Source: DAIRET01 sp036795455 (lineage in GTDB: Bacteria > Bacteroidota > Ignavibacteria > Ignavibacteriales > Ignavibacteriaceae). From it: a DNA stretch of 17,917 nucleotides. The stretch is from assembly GCA_036795455.1 (NCBI GenBank), contig DAIRET010000048.1, forward strand, positions 1 to 17,917, given 5' to 3'. Each line of letters opens with the position of its first letter. Positions within the stretch are counted from its first letter, which is position 1. The notes under the pieces are model-generated. The model had not been told where the DNA came from and ran no database searches. It saw only the letters and a program-made list of their open reading frames with translations. The translations under genes and the position numbers were made by a program. Shown piece by piece: positions 1-7,113 of the stretch.

Positions 1-5
1 CAAAA

Positions 6-866
6 TTGAAAACTCCAACTGTGAAAATACTGGTATTATTTCTTTTAATCGTTTCTTCCTCATTTTGTCAGTTTAATCCCGGTGCAAAACAGATCGGGAT
101 GGCAAATTCAGATGTTGCTCTCAGCAACGATGCATTCACACTTTTTACGAATCCCGCTGGCTTATCCCAATTGAACTGGCGGGAATTAGGAATTTTCTAT
201 TCTCCTTCACCCTTCGGAGTGAGTGAACTTGCGAACGGGTTTATTGCATTTCACGAACCTACCGAATACGGCTCCTTTGCATTCGGTGCTATGTCGTATG
301 GATTTGAACTATACCGCGAAAACAAATTCCTTCTCGGCTATTCTTATAAATATCTGAATAAATATTTTATCGGGCTATCGGTCGGTTATCATACTGTTTC
401 AATCAAACGTTACGGTGATGACAATGCTTTCATATTAAATTTAGGCGGACTTATTTACATATTCGATGAACTACGATGGGGATTTGCATTGTCAAATGTT
501 AATCGAGCTACATGGGGTAAAGAGAAAGATCAAATACCGGTACTGCTTAATTCCGGTTTTAGTTATGATGTGATTAATAATCTATCTTTAAACTTAGCAG
601 TTGAAAAGGAGATTAATTATAAACCTTCTTTGCAATTCGGTGTGGCTTATAATATAGTTGATTTCTTCGGGATAAGAACAGGATTTTCTACGGAGCCGGA
701 TAGATATTGTGCCGGGGTAGGGATAAACTATTCTTATTTTCAGTTTGATTACTCTGTCTTTCATCATGCTGAATTAGGTTTTACGCATCAGTTCGGACTC
801 CTTTTTTCATCTGAAGAATTAGTCAACAGGGGGAATAAAATTCGTGAATACCTGAAGATATACTAA
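6..866 (+). CDS. PorV/PorQ-like outer-membrane beta-barrel protein
   Basis: Probable outer-membrane beta-barrel protein of about 286 residues. Residues 1-21 form a signal peptide (a lysine, then a long hydrophobic run). The mature N-terminus carries the pattern GAKQIGMANSDVALSND followed by NPAGL (about residues 26-53). This is typical of the PorV/PorQ/FadL-like family in Bacteroidota, where such proteins sit in the outer membrane and some serve type IX secretion. The rest is alternating aromatic/hydrophobic beta-strands, as expected for a barrel. The best start inside the window is TTG at 6, because the signal peptide begins there, but an upstream ATG lying outside the window cannot be excluded. 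The next gene starts 9 bases after its stop, so the two are probably co-transcribed. Whether it takes part in secretion or only in transport is not shown by the sequence. Confidence 0.7.
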   Translation: MKTPTVKILVLFLLIVSSSFCQFNPGAKQIGMANSDVALSNDAFTLFTNPAGLSQLNWRELGIFYSPSPFGVSELANGFIAFHEPTEYGSFAFGAMSYGFELYRENKFLLGYSYKYLNKYFIGLSVGYHTVSIKRYGDDNAFILNLGGLIYIFDELRWGFALSNVNRATWGKEKDQIPVLLNSGFSYDVINNLSLNLAVEKEINYKPSLQFGVAYNIVDFFGIRTGFSTEPDRYCAGVGINYSYFQFDYSVFHHAELGFTHQFGLLFSSEELVNRGNKIREYLKIY

Positions 867-875
867 TCCAGTAAA

Positions 876-2885
876 ATGATGATAAAGCATTTATTTTTTA
901 TCCTGATTATCTTCCTCGCATTTCAAGGTAAAGAATTAGCACAAACCGATACTCTTTTAATCGACAAAGATGAAGTTATTGAAAATCTTCTTGAAGAAAC
1001 AGATGAAGAAACTGATAACTCCGAACTTTATGACCGGATTGAAGAGATGCTTGATAACCAAATTGAACTTAATGCGGCTGATATTAGTCAATTACTCACA
1101 GTTCCGTATATGGACCTCGCCTCAGCTTCAGCAATAGTTGAGCACAGAAGTTTTTATGGGAATTTCTATTCAGTACAAGAACTGTTCATGGTGGAAAAAC
1201 TTGATAAGAATCTTGTACCGAGAATTATCCCATTTTTAAAGGTAGATAAAGTTGATTTATCAACTTATAAGAGAGAATATTCTACTTTCGAGGATTTCGT
1301 TTATTATTCGAGAATTCAACTGCGTACAAGGTATCAAACTGATTTGCAAACGCGCCGTGGATTTTTAGTTAATAAATATGAAGGTGCTAAATTCAGAAGT
1401 TATTCAAGGTTGGTTTACAATTTTTCAGACAAATTCTCTGCTTCATTTGTTGCCGATAAAGACCCGGGAGAGAAATCGCTTACCGATTTTTATTCATTCA
1501 GTTTCGCTTTGAACGAGCTTTTCTTCTTCGATAAGTTAATTATCGGTGATTATCTTGTTGAGTTTGGGCAGGGATTAGCATTGTGGTCTCCGTATTCTTT
1601 TTCAAAGGGGGCGGATATTGTTTCGCCTCTTCAAAGGAGGGATAAAAACTTAATTCAATACAGAAGTACAGATGAGAACCGCTTTTTCAGAGGAGTTGCA
1701 GCAAGTTTTAATTACTCCGGTTTACGTTTGTCGTTATTTTATTCTAAGAATAAGTTTGACGCAAATATCGATTCATTTGCAGGATACATTTCATCTAACC
1801 CGCTTGATGGTTACCACCGCACAGAAACAGAGCTCAATAGGAAAAACAAAGGAGAAGAATTATTTGCCGGTGGAAGATTGGACTATAATATATTCAAGAA
1901 CTTTTCAATCGGATTACTCTATTTCCATTCCGAGTTCAATTATCCTTTTGTTAAAAAGAGTTCGATTTATGACCTTGAAGGAAAGAACTTTAACTATTAT
2001 TCAACCGCATACAGTTATATAAATTCTTTTATGAAAATAACAGGTGAATTCGCTTATAACGGTTTATCGGTAGCCTCAATTAACACAGTTCAATTTGCAG
2101 TTTCAAATTCTTTAACTCTTGTAAATTCGGTTAGAAATTACCCAAGTAACTTCACTACACTTCATGGCTCGGCATTTGGTGAAAGAGCCGGGGTTACACA
2201 GAATGAATTCGGATTATACAACGGCATAATCTGGAAATCACCCATCGGAAGAATCGGTTTTTATTACGACCAGTTTAAGTTTCCGTTTTCGTTCTCAAGA
2301 ACTGCAATGCCTTCAAAAGGGTATGAATACTATTTCGATTTGACTACAAAGGTTTCCCGTCAAGCTGAAGTTTATTTCAGAGCAAAAAAAGAACTGCGTG
2401 AAGTAAACGTAGATGACGGAAGTAAAATTGTTTTGAGTGAAAGAAACCGCGAAAATATTCGAGCGGATTTTATTTTCAACTTATCCCGTTCAGTAAGATT
2501 AAAAAACCGGTTTGAACTCTCTTTTTATGATATTGAATTAACTGGTTACGAAAAAGGATTTTTAACATACCAGGATGTTAGAGCAGTTTTTTCTGAACTC
2601 ATTACTGTATACGGAAGGATTATATTTTTCAAAACCGATTCCTATAATTCAGCCGTTTATGAATTTGAGAATGATTTAACTGGGGTGTTAAGTAACCTGC
2701 CGATGTATGGCGAAGGGATAAGGTATTATTTTTTACTTAGAATTACTCCAATTAAAAAACTCTCTATTTCCATGAAGTACTCGGAGACGTACAAACCGAA
2801 TTTAAAATCGCTTAGTTCTGGTGATTCCGAAATCTACAACAATATCGATAACCGGTTCTCGCTTCAATTGGACTGGCGATTATAA
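876..2885 (+). CDS. Helix-hairpin-helix plus beta-barrel outer-membrane protein
   Basis: Protein of 669 residues with an N-terminal signal peptide (about residues 1-23, ending near LAQ). An acidic linker follows (about 30-60, rich in E and D). Then comes a ComEA-like helix-hairpin-helix segment (about 64-123: IELNAADISQLLTVPYMD, later GNFYSVQEL). The remaining 540 or so residues are rich in aromatic residues in alternating strands, like a large outer-membrane beta-barrel. Proteins with this HHH-then-barrel layout occur in Bacteroidota and Ignavibacteria; no function is established that I can name. HHH motifs usually bind DNA, so surface DNA binding or uptake is a possible but unproven role. 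Two ATGs lie in tandem at 876 and 879; the first is used here. It is probably in an operon with the preceding barrel gene. Confidence 0.65.
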   Translation: MMIKHLFFILIIFLAFQGKELAQTDTLLIDKDEVIENLLEETDEETDNSELYDRIEEMLDNQIELNAADISQLLTVPYMDLASASAIVEHRSFYGNFYSVQELFMVEKLDKNLVPRIIPFLKVDKVDLSTYKREYSTFEDFVYYSRIQLRTRYQTDLQTRRGFLVNKYEGAKFRSYSRLVYNFSDKFSASFVADKDPGEKSLTDFYSFSFALNELFFFDKLIIGDYLVEFGQGLALWSPYSFSKGADIVSPLQRRDKNLIQYRSTDENRFFRGVAASFNYSGLRLSLFYSKNKFDANIDSFAGYISSNPLDGYHRTETELNRKNKGEELFAGGRLDYNIFKNFSIGLLYFHSEFNYPFVKKSSIYDLEGKNFNYYSTAYSYINSFMKITGEFAYNGLSVASINTVQFAVSNSLTLVNSVRNYPSNFTTLHGSAFGERAGVTQNEFGLYNGIIWKSPIGRIGFYYDQFKFPFSFSRTAMPSKGYEYYFDLTTKVSRQAEVYFRAKKELREVNVDDGSKIVLSERNRENIRADFIFNLSRSVRLKNRFELSFYDIELTGYEKGFLTYQDVRAVFSELITVYGRIIFFKTDSYNSAVYEFENDLTGVLSNLPMYGEGIRYYFLLRITPIKKLSISMKYSETYKPNLKSLSSGDSEIYNNIDNRFSLQLDWRL

Positions 2886-2971
2886 ACGCAAGTCAACCGG
2901 CATCTTTAAGTTGAAGATGTAAAACCTCATTCCAAAACACTTTTTTTTCGCTAATTTTTTGTCAAAAGGGA

Positions 2972-3002
2972 TTGATTCTTATTAGATTTTCTACTATTTT
3001 TG
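2972..3002 (+). promoter_or_regulatory. Bacteroidota-type promoter of the GntR-led gene set
   Basis: TTG at 2972-2974, a 20-base spacer, and TATTTTTG at 2995-3002 match the Bacteroidota sigma-factor consensus (TTG, N19-21, TAnnTTTG). The expected transcription start is near 3009, leaving a leader of about 30 bases before the regulator gene. This is a motif match by eye, not a measured start. Confidence 0.5.
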
Positions 3003-3012
3003 CCGTGCATAA

Positions 3013-3028
3013 TGTATACAATATACAA
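3013..3028. promoter_or_regulatory. Candidate GntR-type operator
   Basis: The 8-base palindrome TGTATACA (3013-3020) overlaps a tandem pair of TATACAA (3015-3021 and 3022-3028). It lies just after the predicted promoter and 13-28 bases before the GntR start codon. FCD-type GntR regulators commonly bind short palindromes containing GTATAC or GTnnnAC, so autoregulation of the gene set is likely. It is inferred from position and motif only. Confidence 0.4.
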
Positions 3029-3040
3029 TATTCATAAAAA

Positions 3041-3754
3041 ATGATAGAAAAAGAACCAATAAATATCAATTTTAACCTTGAAGAACTGAAACCATTAAGG
3101 GACAGAATAGCTTCTTCTATCCGGGATTCCATAATTGAAGGGAAAATCAAACCGGGTGAAAGACTAATGGAACCTGAGGTTGCAAAAACTCTTGGAGTAA
3201 GCCGTACACCGCTTCGGGAAGCTTTTTTACAGTTGGAATCGGAAGGTTTTGTTAAAGTATTTCCGCGGAAAGGTGCTCTTGTTACTGAAACATCGCTTAA
3301 AGATGCTGAAGAAACTTACGTAATAAAAGGTGCTTTAGAAGGAATGGCGGCAAGACTTTCAGCTCAGAATATTTCTGAACTGGAAATCGAAACACTGACA
3401 GAGCTTAATGATAAGATGGAAGAGATTGCACAGTCCTCTGAAAGAGATTATAAACTGTTTCTTGAAATAAATGCGCGCTTTCACCAAAAAATATATAATG
3501 CTTCCGGAAACGGGAAACTGATTAAAACCATAAATCTATTAAGAAACCAGACTTTAAGGTATAATTTTATCTTTCTTTCTCTATTATCACATCTGGAAGA
3601 GTCGGTTGAAGAGCATTACAGTATACTTGATGCATTAAAAAATCATGATGCTGATGAAGCGGAAAGATTAATTAAAAATCATAGTGAAACAGCCCGCCGG
3701 GCATTATGCGATTATATGAAAAATCAAATTGAATTATCACAGGTAAATTCTTAG
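3041..3754 (+). CDS. GntR-family transcriptional regulator, FCD type
   Basis: DNA-binding regulator of 237 residues. The N-terminal winged helix covers about residues 18-85, with the classical GntR signature (IIEGKIKPGERLMEPEVA, then LGVSRTPLREAFLQLESEGFV). The C-terminal half is an all-helical FCD ligand-binding domain. It keeps the FHxxI histidine and the later histidines in EEHYSIL and NHSETAR. The acidic residue usually four positions before the FHxxI histidine is asparagine (NARFH). FCD domains often bind metal and a small organic acid or amino-acid-like ligand. It is the first gene of a same-direction set with tight spacing (8 bases to the next gene), so it probably senses the substrate or an intermediate of the downstream pathway. 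The ligand cannot be told from sequence. Confidence 0.88.
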   Translation: MIEKEPININFNLEELKPLRDRIASSIRDSIIEGKIKPGERLMEPEVAKTLGVSRTPLREAFLQLESEGFVKVFPRKGALVTETSLKDAEETYVIKGALEGMAARLSAQNISELEIETLTELNDKMEEIAQSSERDYKLFLEINARFHQKIYNASGNGKLIKTINLLRNQTLRYNFIFLSLLSHLEESVEEHYSILDALKNHDADEAERLIKNHSETARRALCDYMKNQIELSQVNS

Positions 3755-3761
3755 GAGTGTT

Positions 3762-4685
3762 ATGGAAAAAATTAAAGTAGCTATAGTAGGATTTGGTAAC
3801 GTTGGTTGTATGGCAATGGATGCTCTGAACCAGGAACCTGATATGGAACTTGTAGGAATTGTTGAGTTATTTAACCGCGAAAAAATTAAAGCAGGAATGA
3901 ATCCTGCACAATGCTGTAAGTTCGGAGAAACCAAAGTTGTTGCAGATATTAAAGAACTTGATAAAGTTGATGTAGCGCTCGTTTGCGCTCCTTCAAGAAA
4001 AGTAAAAGATGTAGTTTCCGAGTATCTTAAACTCGGAATTAATACTGTAGATAGTTTCGATATTCATACCGAAATTCCTTCTTTAAGAAATCACCTTGAT
4101 AAAATTGCTAAAGAAAACAACACTGTATCTATTATTTCAGCCGGATGGGACCCCGGTATTGATTCTGTAATAAGAGGCTGGTTCCTTGCGATGGCACCAA
4201 AAGGAATTACACACACAAACTTCGGTCCCGGAATGTCAATGGGACATACATGCGCGGTAAAAGCTATACCCGGAGTTAAGAATGCTTTATCTGTTACTGT
4301 ACCAGCAGGAATGGGAATCCACAGGAGAATGGTTTATGTGGAGCTTCTTGAGAACGCAAAGTTTGCAGATGTAGAAATTGCAATAAAAACCGATCCTTAT
4401 TTTATTAAAGACAGAACTTATGTATTTGAAGTGCCGAAAGTTAACGACTTAATTGATGTCGGGCATGGCGTTTTGATGGAAAGAAAAGGAGTTTCGGGAA
4501 TAACTCATAATCAATTTATGAAATTTGAAATGAAGATTAATAACCCGGCGCTTACTTCTCAGGTGATGGTTTCTGCAGCAAGGGCAACAATGAAACAACG
4601 TCCCGGTTGTTATACTATGATTGAAGTCCCGGTAATTGATTTTCTACATGGTGATTTGGAAACATTCGTTTCAAGTTTGGTGTAA
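3762..4685 (+). CDS. Diaminopimelate-dehydrogenase-like NAD(P)-dependent amine dehydrogenase
   Basis: Oxidoreductase of 307 residues. An N-terminal Rossmann fold carries GFGNVG at 10-15. It shares several blocks with meso-diaminopimelate D-dehydrogenase as I remember it: VDSFDIH (96-102), SAGWDPG (126-132), FGPGMSMGH (154-162) and AIPGV (168-172). The Arg and His that hold the substrate in that family have likely counterparts at R188/R189 and H249. The C-terminus (RPGCYTMIEVPV, 280-291) also resembles the end of clostridial 2,4-diaminopentanoate dehydrogenase (Ord). The chain is shorter than the usual 320-odd residues, with a loop missing before R188. The likely reaction is NAD(P)-linked oxidative deamination of an amino group on a diamino acid. 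Its place in a GntR/B12-mutase/NhaC gene set, and the presence of dapF elsewhere, argue for a catabolic role rather than lysine synthesis. A strong Shine-Dalgarno (GGAG) precedes the ATG. Exact substrate unknown. Confidence 0.75.
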   Translation: MEKIKVAIVGFGNVGCMAMDALNQEPDMELVGIVELFNREKIKAGMNPAQCCKFGETKVVADIKELDKVDVALVCAPSRKVKDVVSEYLKLGINTVDSFDIHTEIPSLRNHLDKIAKENNTVSIISAGWDPGIDSVIRGWFLAMAPKGITHTNFGPGMSMGHTCAVKAIPGVKNALSVTVPAGMGIHRRMVYVELLENAKFADVEIAIKTDPYFIKDRTYVFEVPKVNDLIDVGHGVLMERKGVSGITHNQFMKFEMKINNPALTSQVMVSAARATMKQRPGCYTMIEVPVIDFLHGDLETFVSSLV

Positions 4686-4687
4686 TC

Positions 4688-5125
4688 ATGTCAGACCCCT
4701 ACGTAAGAAAACTTGTTAGCAGTAATTTTTATCACAGTAAGATTGATATCAAAGGAAAATTTGTAGTTGTCCTGGATGGAAAATTGGAGAATAGGGGATT
4801 AAACTTAATCCAGCCGATTTCAAGAGCTTTTCCTAAGAATACAATTATTGAATTGATAGGAACAGATGAACAAAATGCTTTACCGGGCAGCAAAGTAGAT
4901 AATATTTGTTATATCGGTTTCGTAGAATTATTGAACAGCGGTGTAATCCTTACCGGCGATAAGGTCCTATGGAACGGGAAAGAGATCGGTACTATTGCCG
5001 GTTACGATGATACGCATATGCCGAACCATCAAAATACAATTGTCTTGATGAAAGAAAGAATACCCGGTAAAGAACTCGGAATTAAGAATAATGACGAATT
5101 GATCATTAAAGGTTTTGAAAAATAA
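4688..5125 (+). CDS. Conserved-looking small protein of unknown function
   Basis: I do not recognise this 145-residue protein. It is predicted soluble, with no signal peptide or membrane segment, and appears rich in beta-strands. Glycine/aspartate turns and a histidine-containing stretch (GYDDTHMPNHQNT, about 105-117) could be an active or metal site. It begins 2 bases after the stop of the dehydrogenase gene and precedes the PLP enzyme by 43 bases, so it is almost surely co-expressed with both. In the clostridial ornithine cluster the equivalent position is held by OrtA, the small subunit of 2-amino-4-ketopentanoate thiolase. I see no convincing sequence match to OrtA, so a small-subunit role is only a guess from context. 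Confidence 0.6.
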   Translation: MSDPYVRKLVSSNFYHSKIDIKGKFVVVLDGKLENRGLNLIQPISRAFPKNTIIELIGTDEQNALPGSKVDNICYIGFVELLNSGVILTGDKVLWNGKEIGTIAGYDDTHMPNHQNTIVLMKERIPGKELGIKNNDELIIKGFEK

Positions 5126-5168
5126 AACAGAATTAAAATAATTATTAACTAAAAACGGAGTAAAAATA

Positions 5169-6635
5169 ATGGCAAAGCCACAATTCAAATTTCAAATGTA
5201 TAAAAGACTTCAGCAGAAAACCGGGCAAATTTATGCCGATGCAAAAAAAGCTGCTGAAAGTTTAAATATCCCTGCAGAACTAAAAGGTGCTTTCGGTTTA
5301 ACCGGAGCTATCTCAGGTTGTCCTGCACCTCTTAGAGACGATATTGAGCATTTCATGGCTCAGGAATCGAAGAAAGTAGTTCCTCTTGCAGTTTATGTAG
5401 ACCAGATCAGAGAAGTAATCAAAGAAGTTTACGGCGATGATTACGATGCAGCACCTGTAAATACCTGCGAAGGTGGTCTTTGGGTTACTATCGATACACT
5501 TATGACTGCTCCAAATCAAGGTAGAGGCGACAGCTATAGAACAAGATATATTGCTCCGATGGAAAGACATATTCACCATCAAGCATCTTACGGCAGACCT
5601 TTCCCGCCGAAATATAAAGACATATTAGCCGATAGAGGTTGTACAGCAGGCGAATTAGGTTTTTACGGTAAAAGACAGAATAATCTTGACACTGTTCTTG
5701 TTCCTTTAGCCGGTGCAGAATACCCGGTTCACGGAATCAAGTATCATCCAACTCCTTTATTGAAGAATGTTAATGCAAAAGAATCATTAAAGAAAATTGA
5801 AGAAGTTGCAAAAAGAAATGAAAACCTCGTTTCAGGTTTTGCTTCTCTCGGGTATGATACAACTGGTTATGGTTATGCAGAAAAAGATAAAAACGGTGCT
5901 CCTTTACTTCAAAAAGGATTGGCAGAATTAGCTCATAAATACGATGTTCCTTACATTATCGATAATGCATGGGGAATCCCATTTATCGGTACCAACATTA
6001 AAAATGTCGGCGCAGATGTTATGATCTACAGTATGGATAAAGCTTCCGGTTCTGCTACAAGCGGATTGATTATTGGTAAAGAAGATGTTCTTGTACCTAT
6101 AAGAAGAGCATTGGGCTATCATGGTAACCGTTATGGAACAACAAACTCTTACGGAAAAGCGGCATATGTTACACAAGATCCGGGCAAAGAAGGATTAACC
6201 GGGCAATTGGCAGCATTGAGAGTATTGAGAGATAACCCGAAATTATTAACCAAACCGGTTGACGATCTTTATGAGGTTGTTGTTGATGAATTCTCAAGAA
6301 TAGATGAAAGAATCCGTAAACATTTCTTATTTGAAAAAAGCTATAACTGCAGCGCAGTTGAAATCAACTATGAAAACAGCTGGAAAGATGGAAAACTTGG
6401 AATACCGATTTTCTCTATCGAAGATATGTATTCAGGTTCTAACCTATTCCAGGATGGAATGAGCCAGATGGGAATTATTCCTACAATCGCTTACGATGCG
6501 AATATTTTCATTTCTCCCGGTTTGGGAACAACAGACAGCAATGGACAGCTTATCGAAGAAAAAGCAAGAATGGTTGTTCGCGGTTTAGTTATGTTAATTG
6601 AAATAGTATGTGAACACGCAGGCATCTACGAATAG
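5169..6635 (+). CDS. Fold-type I PLP-dependent enzyme, unassigned subfamily
   Basis: Enzyme of 488 residues with the marks of the aspartate-aminotransferase (fold-type I) superfamily. An aspartate after a hydrophobic strand, PYIIDNAWG (D265), should bind the PLP ring nitrogen. The probable Schiff-base lysine is K291 in SMDKASGSATSG. A glycine- and tyrosine-rich stretch (about 223-236) lies before these. The layout slightly recalls SepSecS-like and beta-eliminating enzymes, but I cannot place it in a named subfamily. It is not like OrtB of the clostridial ornithine pathway, which I remember as a fold-type II enzyme. From position it probably works on the amino-keto product of the adjacent dehydrogenase, for example by C-C cleavage, lyase or transaminase chemistry. 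A clear Shine-Dalgarno (CGGAG) lies about 10 bases before ATG 5169. Confidence 0.72.
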   Translation: MAKPQFKFQMYKRLQQKTGQIYADAKKAAESLNIPAELKGAFGLTGAISGCPAPLRDDIEHFMAQESKKVVPLAVYVDQIREVIKEVYGDDYDAAPVNTCEGGLWVTIDTLMTAPNQGRGDSYRTRYIAPMERHIHHQASYGRPFPPKYKDILADRGCTAGELGFYGKRQNNLDTVLVPLAGAEYPVHGIKYHPTPLLKNVNAKESLKKIEEVAKRNENLVSGFASLGYDTTGYGYAEKDKNGAPLLQKGLAELAHKYDVPYIIDNAWGIPFIGTNIKNVGADVMIYSMDKASGSATSGLIIGKEDVLVPIRRALGYHGNRYGTTNSYGKAAYVTQDPGKEGLTGQLAALRVLRDNPKLLTKPVDDLYEVVVDEFSRIDERIRKHFLFEKSYNCSAVEINYENSWKDGKLGIPIFSIEDMYSGSNLFQDGMSQMGIIPTIAYDANIFISPGLGTTDSNGQLIEEKARMVVRGLVMLIEIVCEHAGIYE

Positions 6636-6697
6636 ATAGTGCCTCCTTTAGATGAAGTAGCAGGGGGAGTTTACTAAACGTATTTTCTCAATTTATA

Positions 6698-6749
6698 AGG
6701 CTGCCTGAAATGTTTTGCAGTTCAAGCAAAAGAATTTTTCATGCAGCCT
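6698..6749. other. Long intergenic stem-loop
   Basis: A nested stem-loop lies in the 231-base gap (6636-6866), the longest non-coding stretch of the window. The outer arms AGGCTGC (6698-6704) and GCAGCCT (6743-6749) are perfect. A middle helix pairs TGAAA (6706-6710) with TTTCA (6737-6741). The inner arms TTTTGC (6713-6718) and GCAAAA (6726-6731) close a 7-base loop. No T-run follows, so it does not look like a simple terminator. It could be a regulatory RNA element or an mRNA processing/stability site ahead of the mutase genes. Confidence 0.5.
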
Positions 6750-6759
6750 GTTCCTTGAA

Positions 6760-6797
6760 ACCGGAAAATGTATTGGCTGGTTTTAAGTAATTCCGGT
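6760..6797. other. Second intergenic inverted repeat
   Basis: Perfect 7-base arms ACCGGAA (6760-6766) and TTCCGGT (6791-6797) enclose 24 bases. It follows the first stem-loop by 10 bases and ends 69 bases before the small mutase gene. With the first hairpin it suggests a structured leader; no known riboswitch class was recognised. Confidence 0.35.
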
Positions 6798-6866
6798 GTA
6801 TTGGAGTGTATCGAGAGAATATGAATAAACAAACCCTGCTTTTTTTAATTTTTTGTTGAGAAAGAT

Positions 6867-7103
6867 ATGGACACAGCTTTTGAACGAATTATGGATGCAA
6901 TCGACATCGAAACTTATATAGTATGCAGTGATGCAAACGAAGGGAAAAAATATGCGATGCAGTTAGGACGGGAAATGAATCTCGGTGAGATTGACATTAT
7001 GTATCAGGAATTTGATGGTTATGGGATCAGAGTACGCCTAAGAAAGTATATTTACAAACCCGGAAACAACTATACATATTTAAATAAGGAAAAAATTTCA
7101 TAG
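6867..7103 (+). CDS. Stand-alone aminomutase dimerisation-domain-like protein
   Basis: Small protein of 78 residues. Residues about 26-66 (KKYAMQLGREMNLGEIDIMY onward) match by eye the small alpha/beta domain that precedes the B12 Rossmann domain in D-ornithine 4,5-aminomutase OraE and in lysine 5,6-aminomutase KamE. In OraE the comparable stretch contains AKKMNLEEVEVINRE. In those enzymes the domain is part of a longer chain; here it is a separate gene. It ends 10 bases before the start of the B12-binding mutase gene, so the two products probably form one complex. The Shine-Dalgarno is weak (GAGAAAG). The similarity is short and remembered rather than computed, so the family call is moderate; the gene itself is well supported by its position. 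Confidence 0.6.
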   Translation: MDTAFERIMDAIDIETYIVCSDANEGKKYAMQLGREMNLGEIDIMYQEFDGYGIRVRLRKYIYKPGNNYTYLNKEKIS

Positions 7104-7113
7104 CGAGTTAATT

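Noticed and set aside
1672..2022. Second plus-strand open frame inside the HHH-barrel gene
   Set aside because: It is out of frame within a well-supported gene and has no family features.
2901..2919. CATCTT/AAGATG hairpin after the barrel gene
   Set aside because: Short stem and the T-run is 20 or more bases away; not a convincing terminator.
3762..4685. Biosynthetic diaminopimelate dehydrogenase of the lysine pathway
   Set aside because: The gene context is catabolic, the chain is short, and dapF is present for biosynthesis.
4688..5125. OrtA (2-amino-4-ketopentanoate thiolase small subunit)
   Set aside because: Right position but no convincing sequence match and a longer chain than OrtA (about 100 residues).
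6636..6866. Cobalamin riboswitch before the B12 enzyme genes
   Set aside because: No B12-box (GCCACTG) or other conserved riboswitch segments were found; only unspecific stem-loops.
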